DNA from: Ginsengibacter hankyongi
Lineage (GTDB): Bacteria; Bacteroidota; Bacteroidia; Chitinophagales; Chitinophagaceae
Assembly (NCBI RefSeq): GCF_008710285.1
Contig: NZ_VYQF01000003.1
Coordinates: 248,001 to 312,000, forward strand
Direction: 5' to 3'
DNA: 64,000 nucleotides
The position numbers and the translations under genes were made by a program. This document shows positions 33,020 through 42,547 of this stretch, one piece after another (positions within the stretch are counted from its first letter, which is position 1; each line of letters begins with the position of its first letter). Under the pieces are notes generated by a model that saw only the letters and a program-made list of their open reading frames with translations, did no database searches and had not been told where the DNA came from.

Positions 33020-33196
33020 ATGAGTACAAAAACAACTAAGGGCCGCGGCCAGGACAGGGCTAAAGTAGCCGGGGCACAGGATTATGAAGTACAATATGAA
33101 AAAGATAAAATGGATGTATCTTCTGCGAAGGTGAAAGACGCTGTAAAATCTGAAGGTAACTCGAGAAAGAAAGTTGAAAAAAAGTTAAACAAGTAG
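33020..33196 (+). CDS. DUF3606-type small protein
   Basis: 58 aa from the ATG at 33020. Basic and hydrophilic, with DYEVQYEKDKMDVSSAKVKDAVK (in part) and a final SRKKVEKKLNK, which fit the pattern of small DUF3606 proteins (a short helix, a conserved YE.DKM.VS..KV..AV and a basic tail). No known function. It stands next to the KGG protein, which suggests a pair of small stress-type proteins, divergently oriented. Confidence 0.65.
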   Translation: MSTKTTKGRGQDRAKVAGAQDYEVQYEKDKMDVSSAKVKDAVKSEGNSRKKVEKKLNK

Positions 33197-33405
33197 TGCG
33201 GTTACAATTGTTATATGCCGCAAACAAACAAATGTCACAAAGTGCTTCTCTTACCGCTCACGGCGACTTTGTGGTGAACAGGGTTGGAGGATTTAAAGCA
33301 ACTTTTTCGTTAACTTTAAAAACATGGGCAACTTGAATTCGGAATAATGGTTGCTTTAATTAACTGGGATATTTTTTTCTGCAAATAATTTCTAAAACTT
33401 AACCT

Positions 33406-33621
33406 ATGCAACAATTATTACCACCGGGATTAAAAATGAAACTTACCAGGACGGTTAATTTACAGATAGATGGAATACGCGCTTTCTGTGAAAAGCCTTC
33501 GCCGAATTCGATGCAAAAAAAGGAAGAGCCTGCGCACGTAAATAATGAGATTAATGCTTCAGAATTATTTTCGTTATTTACTGCTAACATTATAAAAGAT
33601 AAAATAATCTTTACCCGGTAA
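33406..33621 (+). CDS. Small hypothetical protein
   Basis: 71 aa, soluble. It begins MQQLLPPGLKMKLTRTVNLQ and ends FTANIIKDKIIFTR, with no recognisable domain. The stop codon abuts the end of the minus-strand GH1-like gene (33622), so the two converge without a spacer. No ribosome-binding site is obvious, as is normal in Bacteroidota. The preceding gap 33197-33405 is empty of anything I can name. Confidence 0.45.
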   Translation: MQQLLPPGLKMKLTRTVNLQIDGIRAFCEKPSPNSMQKKEEPAHVNNEINASELFSLFTANIIKDKIIFTR

Positions 33622-34830
33622 TTACCAGGTTTGGAATATTAAACCATAGCTTTCTTCCATAATGATGTCTTTCCACTGATGTATTAATTTTTTATACGCC
33701 TCCCCTACGGGCATTATTTTTCTATCGAGGTCGTATAATCCTAACTCATTTATATTACCGGCATTGTCCCTTAAAGCCGAGTCCCAGTCCACCTGGTGTG
33801 TAAGACTATACCACGTAAAGCCCACTACCGGCACTCCATCATGCTTTAGCCGGTGCACGTTAGCCCATTGTTTTATAAGCCACTCCTTGGAAGCGGGCAT
33901 TTTAATATTGGTTTCAGTATGCATAATGGGCAGCTTGTATCTTTTATAATATTGGCTGGTTATAACGTAGTAGCCAAATATTTCTCCTGCAGCCTGCGTC
34001 ATACCATCCGGATGCACAATATGTTCGTTGGTTACATAATAGTCGTTGCCCATTATACAACGGGCTTTCACCTGGTTCTTGGTAAACCATTGAAATTCTT
34101 CCGTAGTCATCCCGTTACTTAAAAGATATTCGTACATAGGCACATTCAGCGGGTAGCCATAAGTAAGATCCAATGATAAAAATCTTTTTTGATTTAGGAA
34201 CCGTGCCAGCGCAGTTGCTTCGGGGTCTATTGCATGAAAGTATTCTGATGATTCACTTTGAATAAAGGTTGCTTCGGGCTGCACTTTCAAAATTTCGTGC
34301 ATGGCCATCACGTTAGCTTTGCAGAGATGTTTCAATGCGTTTACAAACGCCCTGTCCGACTGCAATCTTTCATTCCACCAGCCATATTGCGCAGAGAATT
34401 GAGCGGCTATAAAAATTTCATTAATGGGCGTGTACAATTGCAAATCAGGAAATCGCTTTGCAAATGCCGCGGCATATTCAGCAAAGTACATTGGTAGATC
34501 AGGATTTTGAAAATCCCCCAACCAATCGGGCACACCAAAGTGACACAAGTCGACAATAGGAATAATCTCTAATTCTTTTAATTTATTAAAAGTTTCATCA
34601 GCAAAATCCCAATTATATTTTCCCGGAGCTACATGGGTGCTGTAATAAGGAGGTCCATAACGCAGGTATTCTATATCAAGCTCTTTTACTAACTGAAAAT
34701 CTTTTTCCCAGTTTTGATAATGGCCTGTCTTTTCCATTTCATCTACCCTAAACCTGGTTCCGTCTGGTAAAACAATTGTAGGATAACTATTTTCTATCCC
34801 TGTGGAAAACATAAATTTTGATCCCGGCAT
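33622..34830 (-). CDS. Divergent glycoside hydrolase family 1-like protein
   Basis: 402 aa, slightly short for GH1 (usually about 440-480). TIM-barrel pattern with the acid/base segment YTPINEIF (Glu138, with Ile in place of the usual Pro) and a candidate nucleophile in IMHTETNIK (Glu306), where ITENG is usual. Both glutamates are present, so hydrolysis is possible, but the altered motifs suggest an unusual substrate. It is the last gene of the sugar operon, 1 bp after the GH1-RmlD fusion; both are probably co-expressed with Glf and a glycosyltransferase. Confidence 0.78.
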   Translation of the reverse strand: MPGSKFMFSTGIENSYPTIVLPDGTRFRVDEMEKTGHYQNWEKDFQLVKELDIEYLRYGPPYYSTHVAPGKYNWDFADETFNKLKELEIIPIVDLCHFGVPDWLGDFQNPDLPMYFAEYAAAFAKRFPDLQLYTPINEIFIAAQFSAQYGWWNERLQSDRAFVNALKHLCKANVMAMHEILKVQPEATFIQSESSEYFHAIDPEATALARFLNQKRFLSLDLTYGYPLNVPMYEYLLSNGMTTEEFQWFTKNQVKARCIMGNDYYVTNEHIVHPDGMTQAAGEIFGYYVITSQYYKRYKLPIMHTETNIKMPASKEWLIKQWANVHRLKHDGVPVVGFTWYSLTHQVDWDSALRDNAGNINELGLYDLDRKIMPVGEAYKKLIHQWKDIIMEESYGLIFQTW

Positions 34831-34831
34831 A

Positions 34832-36991
34832 TTACACTATTTTATCATCAAAAAATCTTTGCAATGCATTCTCAAATTTTGGAAGCGCAACTCCCCTGCT
34901 GCTTTGTAAGGCGCTGTATAATGGCCGCCTGGCTTTCCATTCCATATCATCATTGGAACATGCTACCAGGTTATCTTTAGATACGCCTGCCCTGTCGGCA
35001 ACTTCGTACGCAAACTGAGACCATGATATATTTCCTTCGTTAGATAAATGCCAGATACCTTCTTCATCATCAATAAATAGATCGAGCGCAGTGTTCACCA
35101 AATCAGGAACATAAGTGGGTGATACAATTATGTCGTCAGCAACTTTACAAGGCCTGTTTTCTTTTAATGAAGAGATTACCTGCATAGGGAAGTTATACTT
35201 ATCCCACGGGCCAAAAAAGGCACTGGTGCGAATGATCAGCGATGATGGGTTTGAATTCATAATAAGCGATTCGGCACGGGCTTTACTCTTTCCATAAATA
35301 TTAAGAGGTTGAATGCTGTCTTCTTCCAGGTAAGGCGAAATTTTATTTCCATCAAAAACAAGATCCGAAGAAAACGTCATAAATTTTATCCCTTTTTTGT
35401 TGCAGCACTCTGCTAATAAATATGGACCTGTTGCATTAATGCTGAAACATTCTTCTATATCCGATTCAGCTTCGTCTACCCTTACATAGCCAGCAGCATT
35501 TATGATTGCCCACGGTTTGTAAAGATGTATTACCTGTTCAATTTGTTCTTTGCTTCTAATATCAAGTTCATTTCTTCCGATAGCAATGAAAGGTATATTT
35601 CTTTGCTTGCAAATTTCCTGCGTGGCCCTGCCAAGCGTTCCGTTTTTGCCTATAATAAGCAAAGATTGTGCTATAGATTTTTCATTCAAATGGTTATTGT
35701 TGACGGGGGTTGTTCGCCACCAGCCTTTTTCATTTATTAATGGATGATCAAATGTTCCATTGGTGTTAAGAGAGGTTATAAGCTTTGCCAATGCGGTTGG
35801 CCTCAGTACATTGTTACTTACATCAAATACCCCGGATTCATATTTCTTTTCATCTCTTGTTAACAGGCTATTCCAATCGAAAGCGCCGAGCATGGACCAG
35901 GCTGTAACAGCCTTTATATCTATTCCACTTGCCTTAAGATTACAGCAAGTATCCCACGCTTCTTTAAACCAGCGTAACTGTTCTTCGCGGGTGCAATTTA
36001 AATGGACTTCAGTAAGCGCGATTGGCAAATGATAACGGTCCCACGCTTCTGTCAATAGGTTTTTAAGCCCCGCTGTTTGCACAAAACGGACGGCCGCTAA
36101 GTCGGCATAGCTATGTTGCCCGTTGCCGCCGTGAGAGTTTACAGGATGTAAATGAATTTTTTCATCAAGGTAACGCTCGGACGTAACGTAATAATTAAAA
36201 CCCATTATATCGGGCGGGCAGGGATTATCCAGGAAGAAATAAAGCGTTTCTTTTTTTATTCCTAATGAAATAAAATGATTCCAGAAGAAATGATTTGGAT
36301 TAACCTTGCCGCAAAGAATGTCGAATGTGAGCCAATGCCTTTCGTTTTCAAAAAGCGCCTGGTATTTTAATAACGGGGTACTGTGTGTTTTAGCAAGATC
36401 TTCAGTTTGTACCAGCTTTGCATTAGGATTGATTTTTCGAATAGCCTTCATAGATAGTACTACTCCTTTCAATTGGTTGAGCAGCATGTTAGCAAAACTA
36501 ACAGCATCCGAATGATGCGGATACCATAAACCATACAAGCCGCTGAAACGGGCAGTAGTGAGAGGCTCGTTTATGGGAGTATAATATTCTATCCATGGAA
36601 ATTGATTTGCTACCTCGCCCGCATATTTGGCAAGATGTTCTGCAAAATTGTTATCATTTAAAGCAGTAAAACGGGGGCCGCTTCCGTGATGAACCAAACC
36701 CGCGATGGGAGTAATATTGTGCCCCCTGATTGTTTCAAGTTGATTTCGTACCCAGTTCCATTTATCTTTTACTGCACCTGTTGAATGATGACGCTCCCAT
36801 AAGACCGGGTAGCGCAAAGCTTTGATACCAAGCGCTGCTATATTTTTAATATCTGCCCCGCGGGTATAATGGCCGGCATATTCAAGCTGGTCCCTGTATT
36901 TATTTTCAACCCTGTTGATAGTACATTCAATTCCTCCCCATATTTCCGGTTTAATTAACTGGTTCTTTAATTCCATTTCCATGATATTCAA
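34832..36991 (-). CDS. GH1-like / RmlD (dTDP-4-dehydrorhamnose reductase-like) fusion
   Basis: 719 aa bifunctional protein. Residues ~15-415 are a GH1-like TIM barrel with acid/base Glu142 (TPINEPLTTARF) and candidate nucleophile Glu328 (ALTEVHLNC). Residues ~443-719 are an RmlD-type extended SDR: nucleotide-binding IIGKNGTLG (446-454), INAAGYVRVDEAE, the FSSDLVFDG segment and the catalytic YGKSKA (Tyr, Lys). It joins a sugar-cleaving and a sugar-nucleotide-reducing domain. It overlaps the end of glf by 41 bp (starts at 36982 or 36976 are alternatives). The product may tailor a surface glycan; no reaction is proven. Confidence 0.82.
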   Translation of the reverse strand: MNIMEMELKNQLIKPEIWGGIECTINRVENKYRDQLEYAGHYTRGADIKNIAALGIKALRYPVLWERHHSTGAVKDKWNWVRNQLETIRGHNITPIAGLVHHGSGPRFTALNDNNFAEHLAKYAGEVANQFPWIEYYTPINEPLTTARFSGLYGLWYPHHSDAVSFANMLLNQLKGVVLSMKAIRKINPNAKLVQTEDLAKTHSTPLLKYQALFENERHWLTFDILCGKVNPNHFFWNHFISLGIKKETLYFFLDNPCPPDIMGFNYYVTSERYLDEKIHLHPVNSHGGNGQHSYADLAAVRFVQTAGLKNLLTEAWDRYHLPIALTEVHLNCTREEQLRWFKEAWDTCCNLKASGIDIKAVTAWSMLGAFDWNSLLTRDEKKYESGVFDVSNNVLRPTALAKLITSLNTNGTFDHPLINEKGWWRTTPVNNNHLNEKSIAQSLLIIGKNGTLGRATQEICKQRNIPFIAIGRNELDIRSKEQIEQVIHLYKPWAIINAAGYVRVDEAESDIEECFSINATGPYLLAECCNKKGIKFMTFSSDLVFDGNKISPYLEEDSIQPLNIYGKSKARAESLIMNSNPSSLIIRTSAFFGPWDKYNFPMQVISSLKENRPCKVADDIIVSPTYVPDLVNTALDLFIDDEEGIWHLSNEGNISWSQFAYEVADRAGVSKDNLVACSNDDMEWKARRPLYSALQSSRGVALPKFENALQRFFDDKIV

Positions 36992-38087
36992 TTTCGGGGG
37001 ATGAAAGAATTTTTCTATAAAGCGATAACGCCTGGGCCACTACCTGGTCCATGTTATAGTATTTATAAGTTGCCAGTCTTCCCGCAAAATAAACATCCTT
37101 ACTGCCGGATGCCAGTTGCTGATATTTTTTATATAAGGCTGCATTTTCAGGTTTGGGCACTGGATAATAGGGATCGCCACTGTCTTTCGGATATTCATAC
37201 ACTACCGAAGTTTTAGCATGCTTTTGCCCTGTTAGATACTTATACTCAGTCACCCGCGTGTACAGTTGCTCGTTAGGATAGTTAACGGTTCCCGTTGGCA
37301 ACAATGTTTCTGTATCAATAGTTTCAAACTTAAAATCGAGGGAGCGGTAAGGCAATTTTCCATAGCAATAATCAAAGTAATAATCAACAGGGCCGGTGTA
37401 GATCATTTTTTTATAAGGTATTATATCAATCACTTCCTTATAATCTGTATTGAGCATCACCTTGATATTTGGGTGATTTAATAGTTGCTCAAACAGTTTC
37501 GTATAGCCTTGCAAGGGAATTGCCTGGTAAGTATCGGTAAAATACCGGTTGTCCCGGTTATTACGGGTAGGGATACGTGCAGTTACTGACGCATCCAGTT
37601 CAGAAGGATCGAGATTCCATTGTTTTTTCGTGTATCCTTTAAAAAATTTATTATATAATTCGCGGCCAACTTTGTTCACTACTACATCTTCCGAAGTTGT
37701 TATCTTATCTTTCTTTTCAGCCCTAGATTCAAAGAAACTGTCTACTTCTTCTGAAGAAAGATTTAATCCATACAGAGCGTTTATGGTATTAAGGTTAATA
37801 GGTATAGGAACCAGCATACCGTCGACGCTTGCAAGCACACGATGCTCATAGGGACGCCATTGTGTAAATTGTCCGAGATATTCAAAAACTTCCCTGCTAT
37901 TGGTATGGAAAATATGCGGCCCGTATTTATGAACGAGAATACCATCCTCATTATAATGATCGTAAGTATTGCCACCAATATGATTTCTTTTTTCAACAAG
38001 CAATACTTTTTTTCCCGCCTGCGATGCAAGCCTTTCCGCCAACACACCGCCTGCGAGGCCGGCACCCACAATCATGTAATCAAACAT
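36951..38087 (-). CDS. glf: UDP-galactopyranose mutase
   Basis: 378 aa from the ATG at 38087, where the conserved start MFDYMIVGAGLAGGVLAERL appears; a 16-residue extension upstream is unlikely. FAD-binding GAGLAGG motif, EKRNHIGGNTYDHYNEDG (about residues 34-51), YGPHIFHTN (about 56-64), and FKGYTKKQWNLDPSEL, all typical of Glf. It interconverts UDP-galactopyranose and UDP-galactofuranose, a precursor for galactofuranose in surface polymers. It overlaps the upstream glycosyltransferase by 8 bp. Confidence 0.93.
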   Translation of the reverse strand: MFDYMIVGAGLAGGVLAERLASQAGKKVLLVEKRNHIGGNTYDHYNEDGILVHKYGPHIFHTNSREVFEYLGQFTQWRPYEHRVLASVDGMLVPIPINLNTINALYGLNLSSEEVDSFFESRAEKKDKITTSEDVVVNKVGRELYNKFFKGYTKKQWNLDPSELDASVTARIPTRNNRDNRYFTDTYQAIPLQGYTKLFEQLLNHPNIKVMLNTDYKEVIDIIPYKKMIYTGPVDYYFDYCYGKLPYRSLDFKFETIDTETLLPTGTVNYPNEQLYTRVTEYKYLTGQKHAKTSVVYEYPKDSGDPYYPVPKPENAALYKKYQQLASGSKDVYFAGRLATYKYYNMDQVVAQALSLYRKILSSPEIEYHGNGIKEPVN

Positions 38088-39216
38088 AGGCTTTGATTTT
38101 TGGAACGAGATCAATTGATTTTTTTGCAAGTGCATTCTCCATTAATTCAGACATTTGGTGCCATGTATTATTCCATGACATGTCAGCGAGAAATTCATCT
38201 ACCGCTTTAAGCCAGGCTTTGTTATCCCTGCATGCAAATATTTTTTCAGCAGCGTCTATAAAACCTGTTGCGTTATCAGCAATATGTACCAACCCTTTTT
38301 GTCCATAAGGGTTTACCACGTCAGTAATAGGAGTGGAAATTACAGGTTTGCCTCCGGCTAAATACTCGGGAGTTTTAGTAGGACTTATGTATTTTGTTGA
38401 TTCATTAATTTCGAATGGAAGCATTGCAATATCCCAGCCTGAAAGATAAACAGGCAGCTCCTGGTATTCTTTACCACCGAGGTAGTGAATATTATTTCTT
38501 TGCGGTAGCGTGGCGGGATCGATTTTTATAACCGGCCCTATTAGAATAAAATGCCAGTCCGGGCGCATGTCAGCCATTTGTTCTATTAACTTAATATGCA
38601 GCCGCTCATCAATTACTCCATAAAAACCGATACGTGGATAAGGAATATCCTTTTGATCAGCCGGTTGCGTTAGCTCATTCCTTGCAGTAACAAAATGGGC
38701 TTTGTCGATACTGCTGGGAAAAGGATAAATATTTTGGTGAAGATGTTTCTTTGCCTCGTAGAGCGAATGGCCCCCGGTAAAAACCAAATCAGCTAATGAG
38801 AAAAGGCGTGCCTCATATTTTTTTAACTCAGGATGCGCAAATTTAAATGCAGACAATTCGTCCATGCAATCGTAAACGGTAAGTTTCGGTTGAAGATGGC
38901 CGCTATACGCCAAAGCCATGGGGGTATAATACCAAAGAATATATTGATGAATATTCTTGGCAGACATGAAGGCATCGATCAATCTCCTGATCATATCATC
39001 TTTCTGATCTTCATGCAGTTCCCTTGAGAGGTATAATTTAATTACAAAGACATTATTTTCCTTTTGGTCAACAATATCATAGTAATTCGATTTTCCATCC
39101 AATAACGATTCTTCTATAATAAATACACGGTTATAAAATGCAAACCGCGTTAATAAATGCTGCGGTCTCTGGTACACAAAATCCCACCGGATGTGGCTGA
39201 AACAAATTAAATCCAT
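38080..39216 (-). CDS. Family 1-type glycosyltransferase
   Basis: 378 aa, GT-B fold. N-terminal MDLICFSHIRWDFVYQRPQHLL is typical of the glycosyltransferases that occur beside glf in many bacteria. The C-terminal sugar-nucleotide-binding region shows WDIAMLPFEINESTKYISPTKTPEYLAGGKPVISTP in outline (about residues 268-302), with the EX7E-like segment. The gene is first in a four-gene minus-strand operon, so it may add galactofuranose or another sugar to the product of Glf and the GH1/RmlD proteins; acceptor unknown. The 39217-39557 gap upstream is empty of recognisable features. Confidence 0.85.
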   Translation of the reverse strand: MDLICFSHIRWDFVYQRPQHLLTRFAFYNRVFIIEESLLDGKSNYYDIVDQKENNVFVIKLYLSRELHEDQKDDMIRRLIDAFMSAKNIHQYILWYYTPMALAYSGHLQPKLTVYDCMDELSAFKFAHPELKKYEARLFSLADLVFTGGHSLYEAKKHLHQNIYPFPSSIDKAHFVTARNELTQPADQKDIPYPRIGFYGVIDERLHIKLIEQMADMRPDWHFILIGPVIKIDPATLPQRNNIHYLGGKEYQELPVYLSGWDIAMLPFEINESTKYISPTKTPEYLAGGKPVISTPITDVVNPYGQKGLVHIADNATGFIDAAEKIFACRDNKAWLKAVDEFLADMSWNNTWHQMSELMENALAKKSIDLVPKIKAYV

Positions 39217-39557
39217 CAGTAAATTTTTAAATGGTTGAAGAAATATCTACAACGTTCCTTTGCGATTTATATGCCACAAGATAGTTATGGATTTATCAGC
39301 CCTTTACCTGATTTTACTAAGTCATCCGAGTAAAAAAATACTCATATCCCATATGCATTTGTAGAAATTTTGGAATATACCCGTCAGGATAACAGATAAA
39401 GTTGCAGAACTGAAAACCTGCCAGCGGAACAAGAGGTTTGCAAAATATTCCGCCGGTATAACTATTAAGAATACACTAAAATCTAACGTAATAGTTGATT
39501 TGCATGGCTGCTCGTCAATAATATTTCAGCCCGGATAATTATATAAAATTTATTTCT

Positions 39558-41501
39558 TTAGCTGAGGCGGAAATCGAAAGGCAGCCATACGTAAAAAATG
39601 GACCCTTTGCCTTCAATGCTGTCAACCCATATTTTGCCCCGGTGTCTTTTAATTATTTCTGCACAAATATATAAGCCAATGCCCATGCCCGGAAAGTTGT
39701 TTTGGTAATTCCCTTCTATACGGTAAAATTGTTCAAACACATGGTCAACTTCATCTTCAGGAATGCCGATACCAAAATCACGAACACTTACCTGCACGCC
39801 ATCTTTCTGTATTTCGCTGTCTACAATTATGCGGTTTGCCCCGGGCGAATACTTTATTGCGTTTGAGATGAGGTTATTTAGTACCTGGCTTATTTTGTTT
39901 TTATCTCCAAATACAAATGCTTCATGTACTACTGCACTTTCTATTTCATGTGTTTTATTTATGCTCTGCATATCGGCAACTACCTCTTGCAATAATTCTT
40001 TCATGTTAAATACCTCATCGTTATAGATGAACGTACCTTTTTGTATTTTGGTTATATCCAAAAATCCGTCGATAAGATTGTTAAGCTTGTTAATCTGCGC
40101 ACCCATCTTTTTTATCATACCCAGCGTCTGGGTATCACCATTGGCTTCCAGCATACTCTCGGCAATTTGTCCGTAAGCCTTTATGGTGGTAACAGGAGTT
40201 TTAAGCTCATGGCTTGCAATAGAAAGAAAATTATCTTTCATCCGTTCCACTTCTTTTTGTTTAGTTATATCGGTGTTGGTACCCAACCAGCGAATCAGCT
40301 TGCCCTGGTTGTTGTAAATGGGCACTACCCTCGTAAGAAAAGGGCGAAATACGTTGTCCGCGCCTTTAAGCGGGAAAACCATTTCCAAAGGTTTCCCGGT
40401 TTGTATTGAATACTGCCAATTCTCCAAAACTGATGGAAATGTTGACGGATCATGCACCGATTTCCAACCCCAGCCTATCATTTCCTGAGGGGTTGTGCCG
40501 GTATATTCGTACCACCGGTTGTTAAACCAAAATATGTAGCCATCTGCATTTGCTATCCACGCAAGGTTAGGGATATTATTAGCCAGCGTTTCAAACCTTT
40601 CCCGCACCTCTTCTGATTCTTTTCTTGCCAAAACCTGCTCTGTTATTTCATCGGCCAAAGCCATAATGCCCGTTATAGTACCGTCTTCTTCACGCAATGG
40701 TTCATAAACAAATTTTACAAAAATACCTTCGCTTTTGCCATGTCTTACTAAAGTAATCCGGAGTTCGTCTGCTATAAAGCGTTTCCCGGTTTTGTAAACC
40801 TCATCCAGCAGTTGCTCATAACCCTGGTTACCCGCATCGGGCATCGCTTCAAAAAGGGGTTTATTTAAAACCTCGGCGGCATTTTTTCCCCAGAGTTCAA
40901 GCATGCGCTCGTTAGCAACTTCTATCATATGGTTTTCGCCCCGGAAAATACATAAGGCAACAGGTGCCTGCAAAAACAGGTTGCTTAATTGCTTTTTCAG
41001 ATGCTTCTCTGTAAGCACCTGTTTTGTAGTTTCGGTACAGGTAACCAGCACGCCGTTTATGATACCTTCGTCGTTGCGTGCAGGACTGTAGCAGAATGTC
41101 CAATAAACATCTTCCAAATGGCCGTTGCGGTAAATAGGTATTAATTGATTCTCGCTCCAGGTAGATCCACCAGCTAATACCTGTTGTATGAGCGGATAAA
41201 TAACAGGCCATATTTCGGGCCAGCAGTCCTTTCCTTTCTGACCCAATGCAGTTGGATGCTTGCCCTCGTTACCAAGGCTTGGGCGATACGCATCGTTGTA
41301 AAACTGCGTAAGTTCCTCACCCCACCATAAAAACATCGGAAATTTTGAACTGAGTACAACAGACACAATTGTACGAAGACTTATTGGCCATTCTTCAAAT
41401 TTCCCAACAGGCGTTTGTGACCAATCCAGGGTTCGGGTCAACTCTTCCATTTCACCACTACCCGATAAAAAACAAGGAGCGGAAAGACTGGCTTTATTCA
41501 T
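39558..41501 (-). CDS. Multi-PAS sensor histidine kinase
   Basis: 647 aa, no membrane segment, so a cytosolic sensor. Three PAS-type domains at about residues 40-165, 170-290 and 300-425 (the third with ANADGYIFWFNNRWYEYTG). The dimerisation helix has the H-box FLSIASHELKTPVTTIKAYG (His near 434), and the ATPase domain has NLISNAIKYSPGA (N box), DFGIGIPEDE (G1) and GMGIGLYI (G2). It autophosphorylates on His; no partner regulator is adjacent. The signal is unknown, but PAS domains often sense redox state, O2 or light. Confidence 0.9.
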   Translation of the reverse strand: MNKASLSAPCFLSGSGEMEELTRTLDWSQTPVGKFEEWPISLRTIVSVVLSSKFPMFLWWGEELTQFYNDAYRPSLGNEGKHPTALGQKGKDCWPEIWPVIYPLIQQVLAGGSTWSENQLIPIYRNGHLEDVYWTFCYSPARNDEGIINGVLVTCTETTKQVLTEKHLKKQLSNLFLQAPVALCIFRGENHMIEVANERMLELWGKNAAEVLNKPLFEAMPDAGNQGYEQLLDEVYKTGKRFIADELRITLVRHGKSEGIFVKFVYEPLREEDGTITGIMALADEITEQVLARKESEEVRERFETLANNIPNLAWIANADGYIFWFNNRWYEYTGTTPQEMIGWGWKSVHDPSTFPSVLENWQYSIQTGKPLEMVFPLKGADNVFRPFLTRVVPIYNNQGKLIRWLGTNTDITKQKEVERMKDNFLSIASHELKTPVTTIKAYGQIAESMLEANGDTQTLGMIKKMGAQINKLNNLIDGFLDITKIQKGTFIYNDEVFNMKELLQEVVADMQSINKTHEIESAVVHEAFVFGDKNKISQVLNNLISNAIKYSPGANRIIVDSEIQKDGVQVSVRDFGIGIPEDEVDHVFEQFYRIEGNYQNNFPGMGIGLYICAEIIKRHRGKIWVDSIEGKGSIFYVWLPFDFRLS

Positions 41502-41518
41502 ATAAGCATATTGCAGGA

Positions 41519-41764
41519 ATGATTGACAATAAATTTGAAGTTAAATTATCTAAAGATTACGGTAACATTTACGCCGCCTGCTTCACAAGGTCTTACAGTT
41601 TTCGGCTAAAAGTTGTAAGTAAAAATTATGCCATGGATTATGAAATCCGCTTTTGTTGCTGGCAGATTAGCGGGCCAGGAAAAAAGTGTGGGTGCCTGCA
41701 GGCAATAAATGAAAATATTCAATTTTTAATAAGTAAACAGGATATACAGTTCAGGGGCAAATAA
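41519..41764 (+). CDS. Possible small protein
   Basis: 81 aa from the ATG at 41519, divergent from the kinase gene with 17 bp between the starts. Four Cys, two in CGC. A longer reading overlaps the kinase start and is not credible. No family recognised and no promoter seen; this may be chance. Confidence 0.3.
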   Translation: MIDNKFEVKLSKDYGNIYAACFTRSYSFRLKVVSKNYAMDYEIRFCCWQISGPGKKCGCLQAINENIQFLISKQDIQFRGK

Positions 41765-41844
41765 ATGCACTTTTTAAATAAAAAATTTTAAATGCATCTT
41801 TGCCGTGAATACTTAAGCAACATGATTTTAAACATTTTCACCCC

Positions 41845-42183
41845 ATGACACCAGACAATAATCAGGTATTACCTGTTGACCCTAAAGGCTTGCCTGTTAT
41901 TGATGATTACCAGGTAAAAAAAAGCGCTTTAATTTTTAGAGCGATTAATCATAAACTCAGGCAGGACATAATTCTATTGATCCATGAAAAAGAAAAAATC
42001 GAAGTTACCCAGATTTATAGCAGCCTGCGTATTGAACAATGTGTAGCATCTCAGCATCTTGCTGTTTTAAGAAACAACAAACTTGTATACACGGAGCGTA
42101 AAGGAAAATATATCTATTACTCGATCAATTATTCGCGGCTGCAATTAATTAATGATTTTATCAAAAATCTTGTTGCGGGTTAG
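41845..42183 (+). CDS. ArsR-type winged helix regulator
   Basis: 112 aa. After a ~25-residue tail comes a winged helix-turn-helix: KKSALIFRAINHKLRQDIILLIHEKEKIEVTQIYSSL (in outline) and the recognition helix IEQCVASQHLAVLRNNKLVYTERKGKYIYYSI. No metal-binding cysteine pair, so the signal is unknown; the single Cys in EQCVASQ sits in the recognition helix and could be redox active. Upstream, CATCTTTG (41795-41802) is a weak -7-like element, within an ATGCA / TGCAT inverted repeat that may be its own operator. Confidence 0.82.
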   Translation: MTPDNNQVLPVDPKGLPVIDDYQVKKSALIFRAINHKLRQDIILLIHEKEKIEVTQIYSSLRIEQCVASQHLAVLRNNKLVYTERKGKYIYYSINYSRLQLINDFIKNLVAG

Positions 42184-42296
42184 TTACAAATTCTTATTAG
42201 ATCCCCGGCAATAATTTTGAATTAAGAAATTATTGAAAAAATAAAAACGTTTTATGGTATCAACTACCTTCAATATTTAATAATTGTATAAATGTT

Positions 42297-42494
42297 ATGC
42301 CGTCATCTGTAATCAAAAATATCATTTACGATGTTACTTCGTCTACATTAAGAATTGTTTTTGTGTCTGGGATGATATACGATTATAAGGATGTTCCCGA
42401 AAGCGTCTATCAGTCATTAAAATCATCGGGCTCAAAAGGAACTTATTTAAATAAGCATATCAAAAACAACTATCATTTTGAAAAAGTGAATTGA
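42297..42494 (+). CDS. KTSC domain protein
   Basis: 65 aa. Contains the KTSC-domain pattern: IKNIIYDVTSSTLRIVFVSGMIYDYKDVPESVYQSLKSSGSKGTYLNKHIKNNY in outline, with the YDYKDVP turn (about residues 28-34). KTSC domains are found alone or fused to RNA- or tRNA-related enzymes; the stand-alone form has no known function. No signal peptide. 113 bp behind the ArsR gene, so co-transcription is uncertain. Confidence 0.8.
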   Translation: MPSSVIKNIIYDVTSSTLRIVFVSGMIYDYKDVPESVYQSLKSSGSKGTYLNKHIKNNYHFEKVN

Positions 42495-42547
42495 TAAAGC
42501 GACACAGCATACGTTATTAGAGATGGTGACGACTTGAAAATATAACC

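Noticed and set aside
41369-41518. Longer N-terminus for the small protein at 41519
   Set aside because: It would run antisense through the start of the histidine kinase gene.
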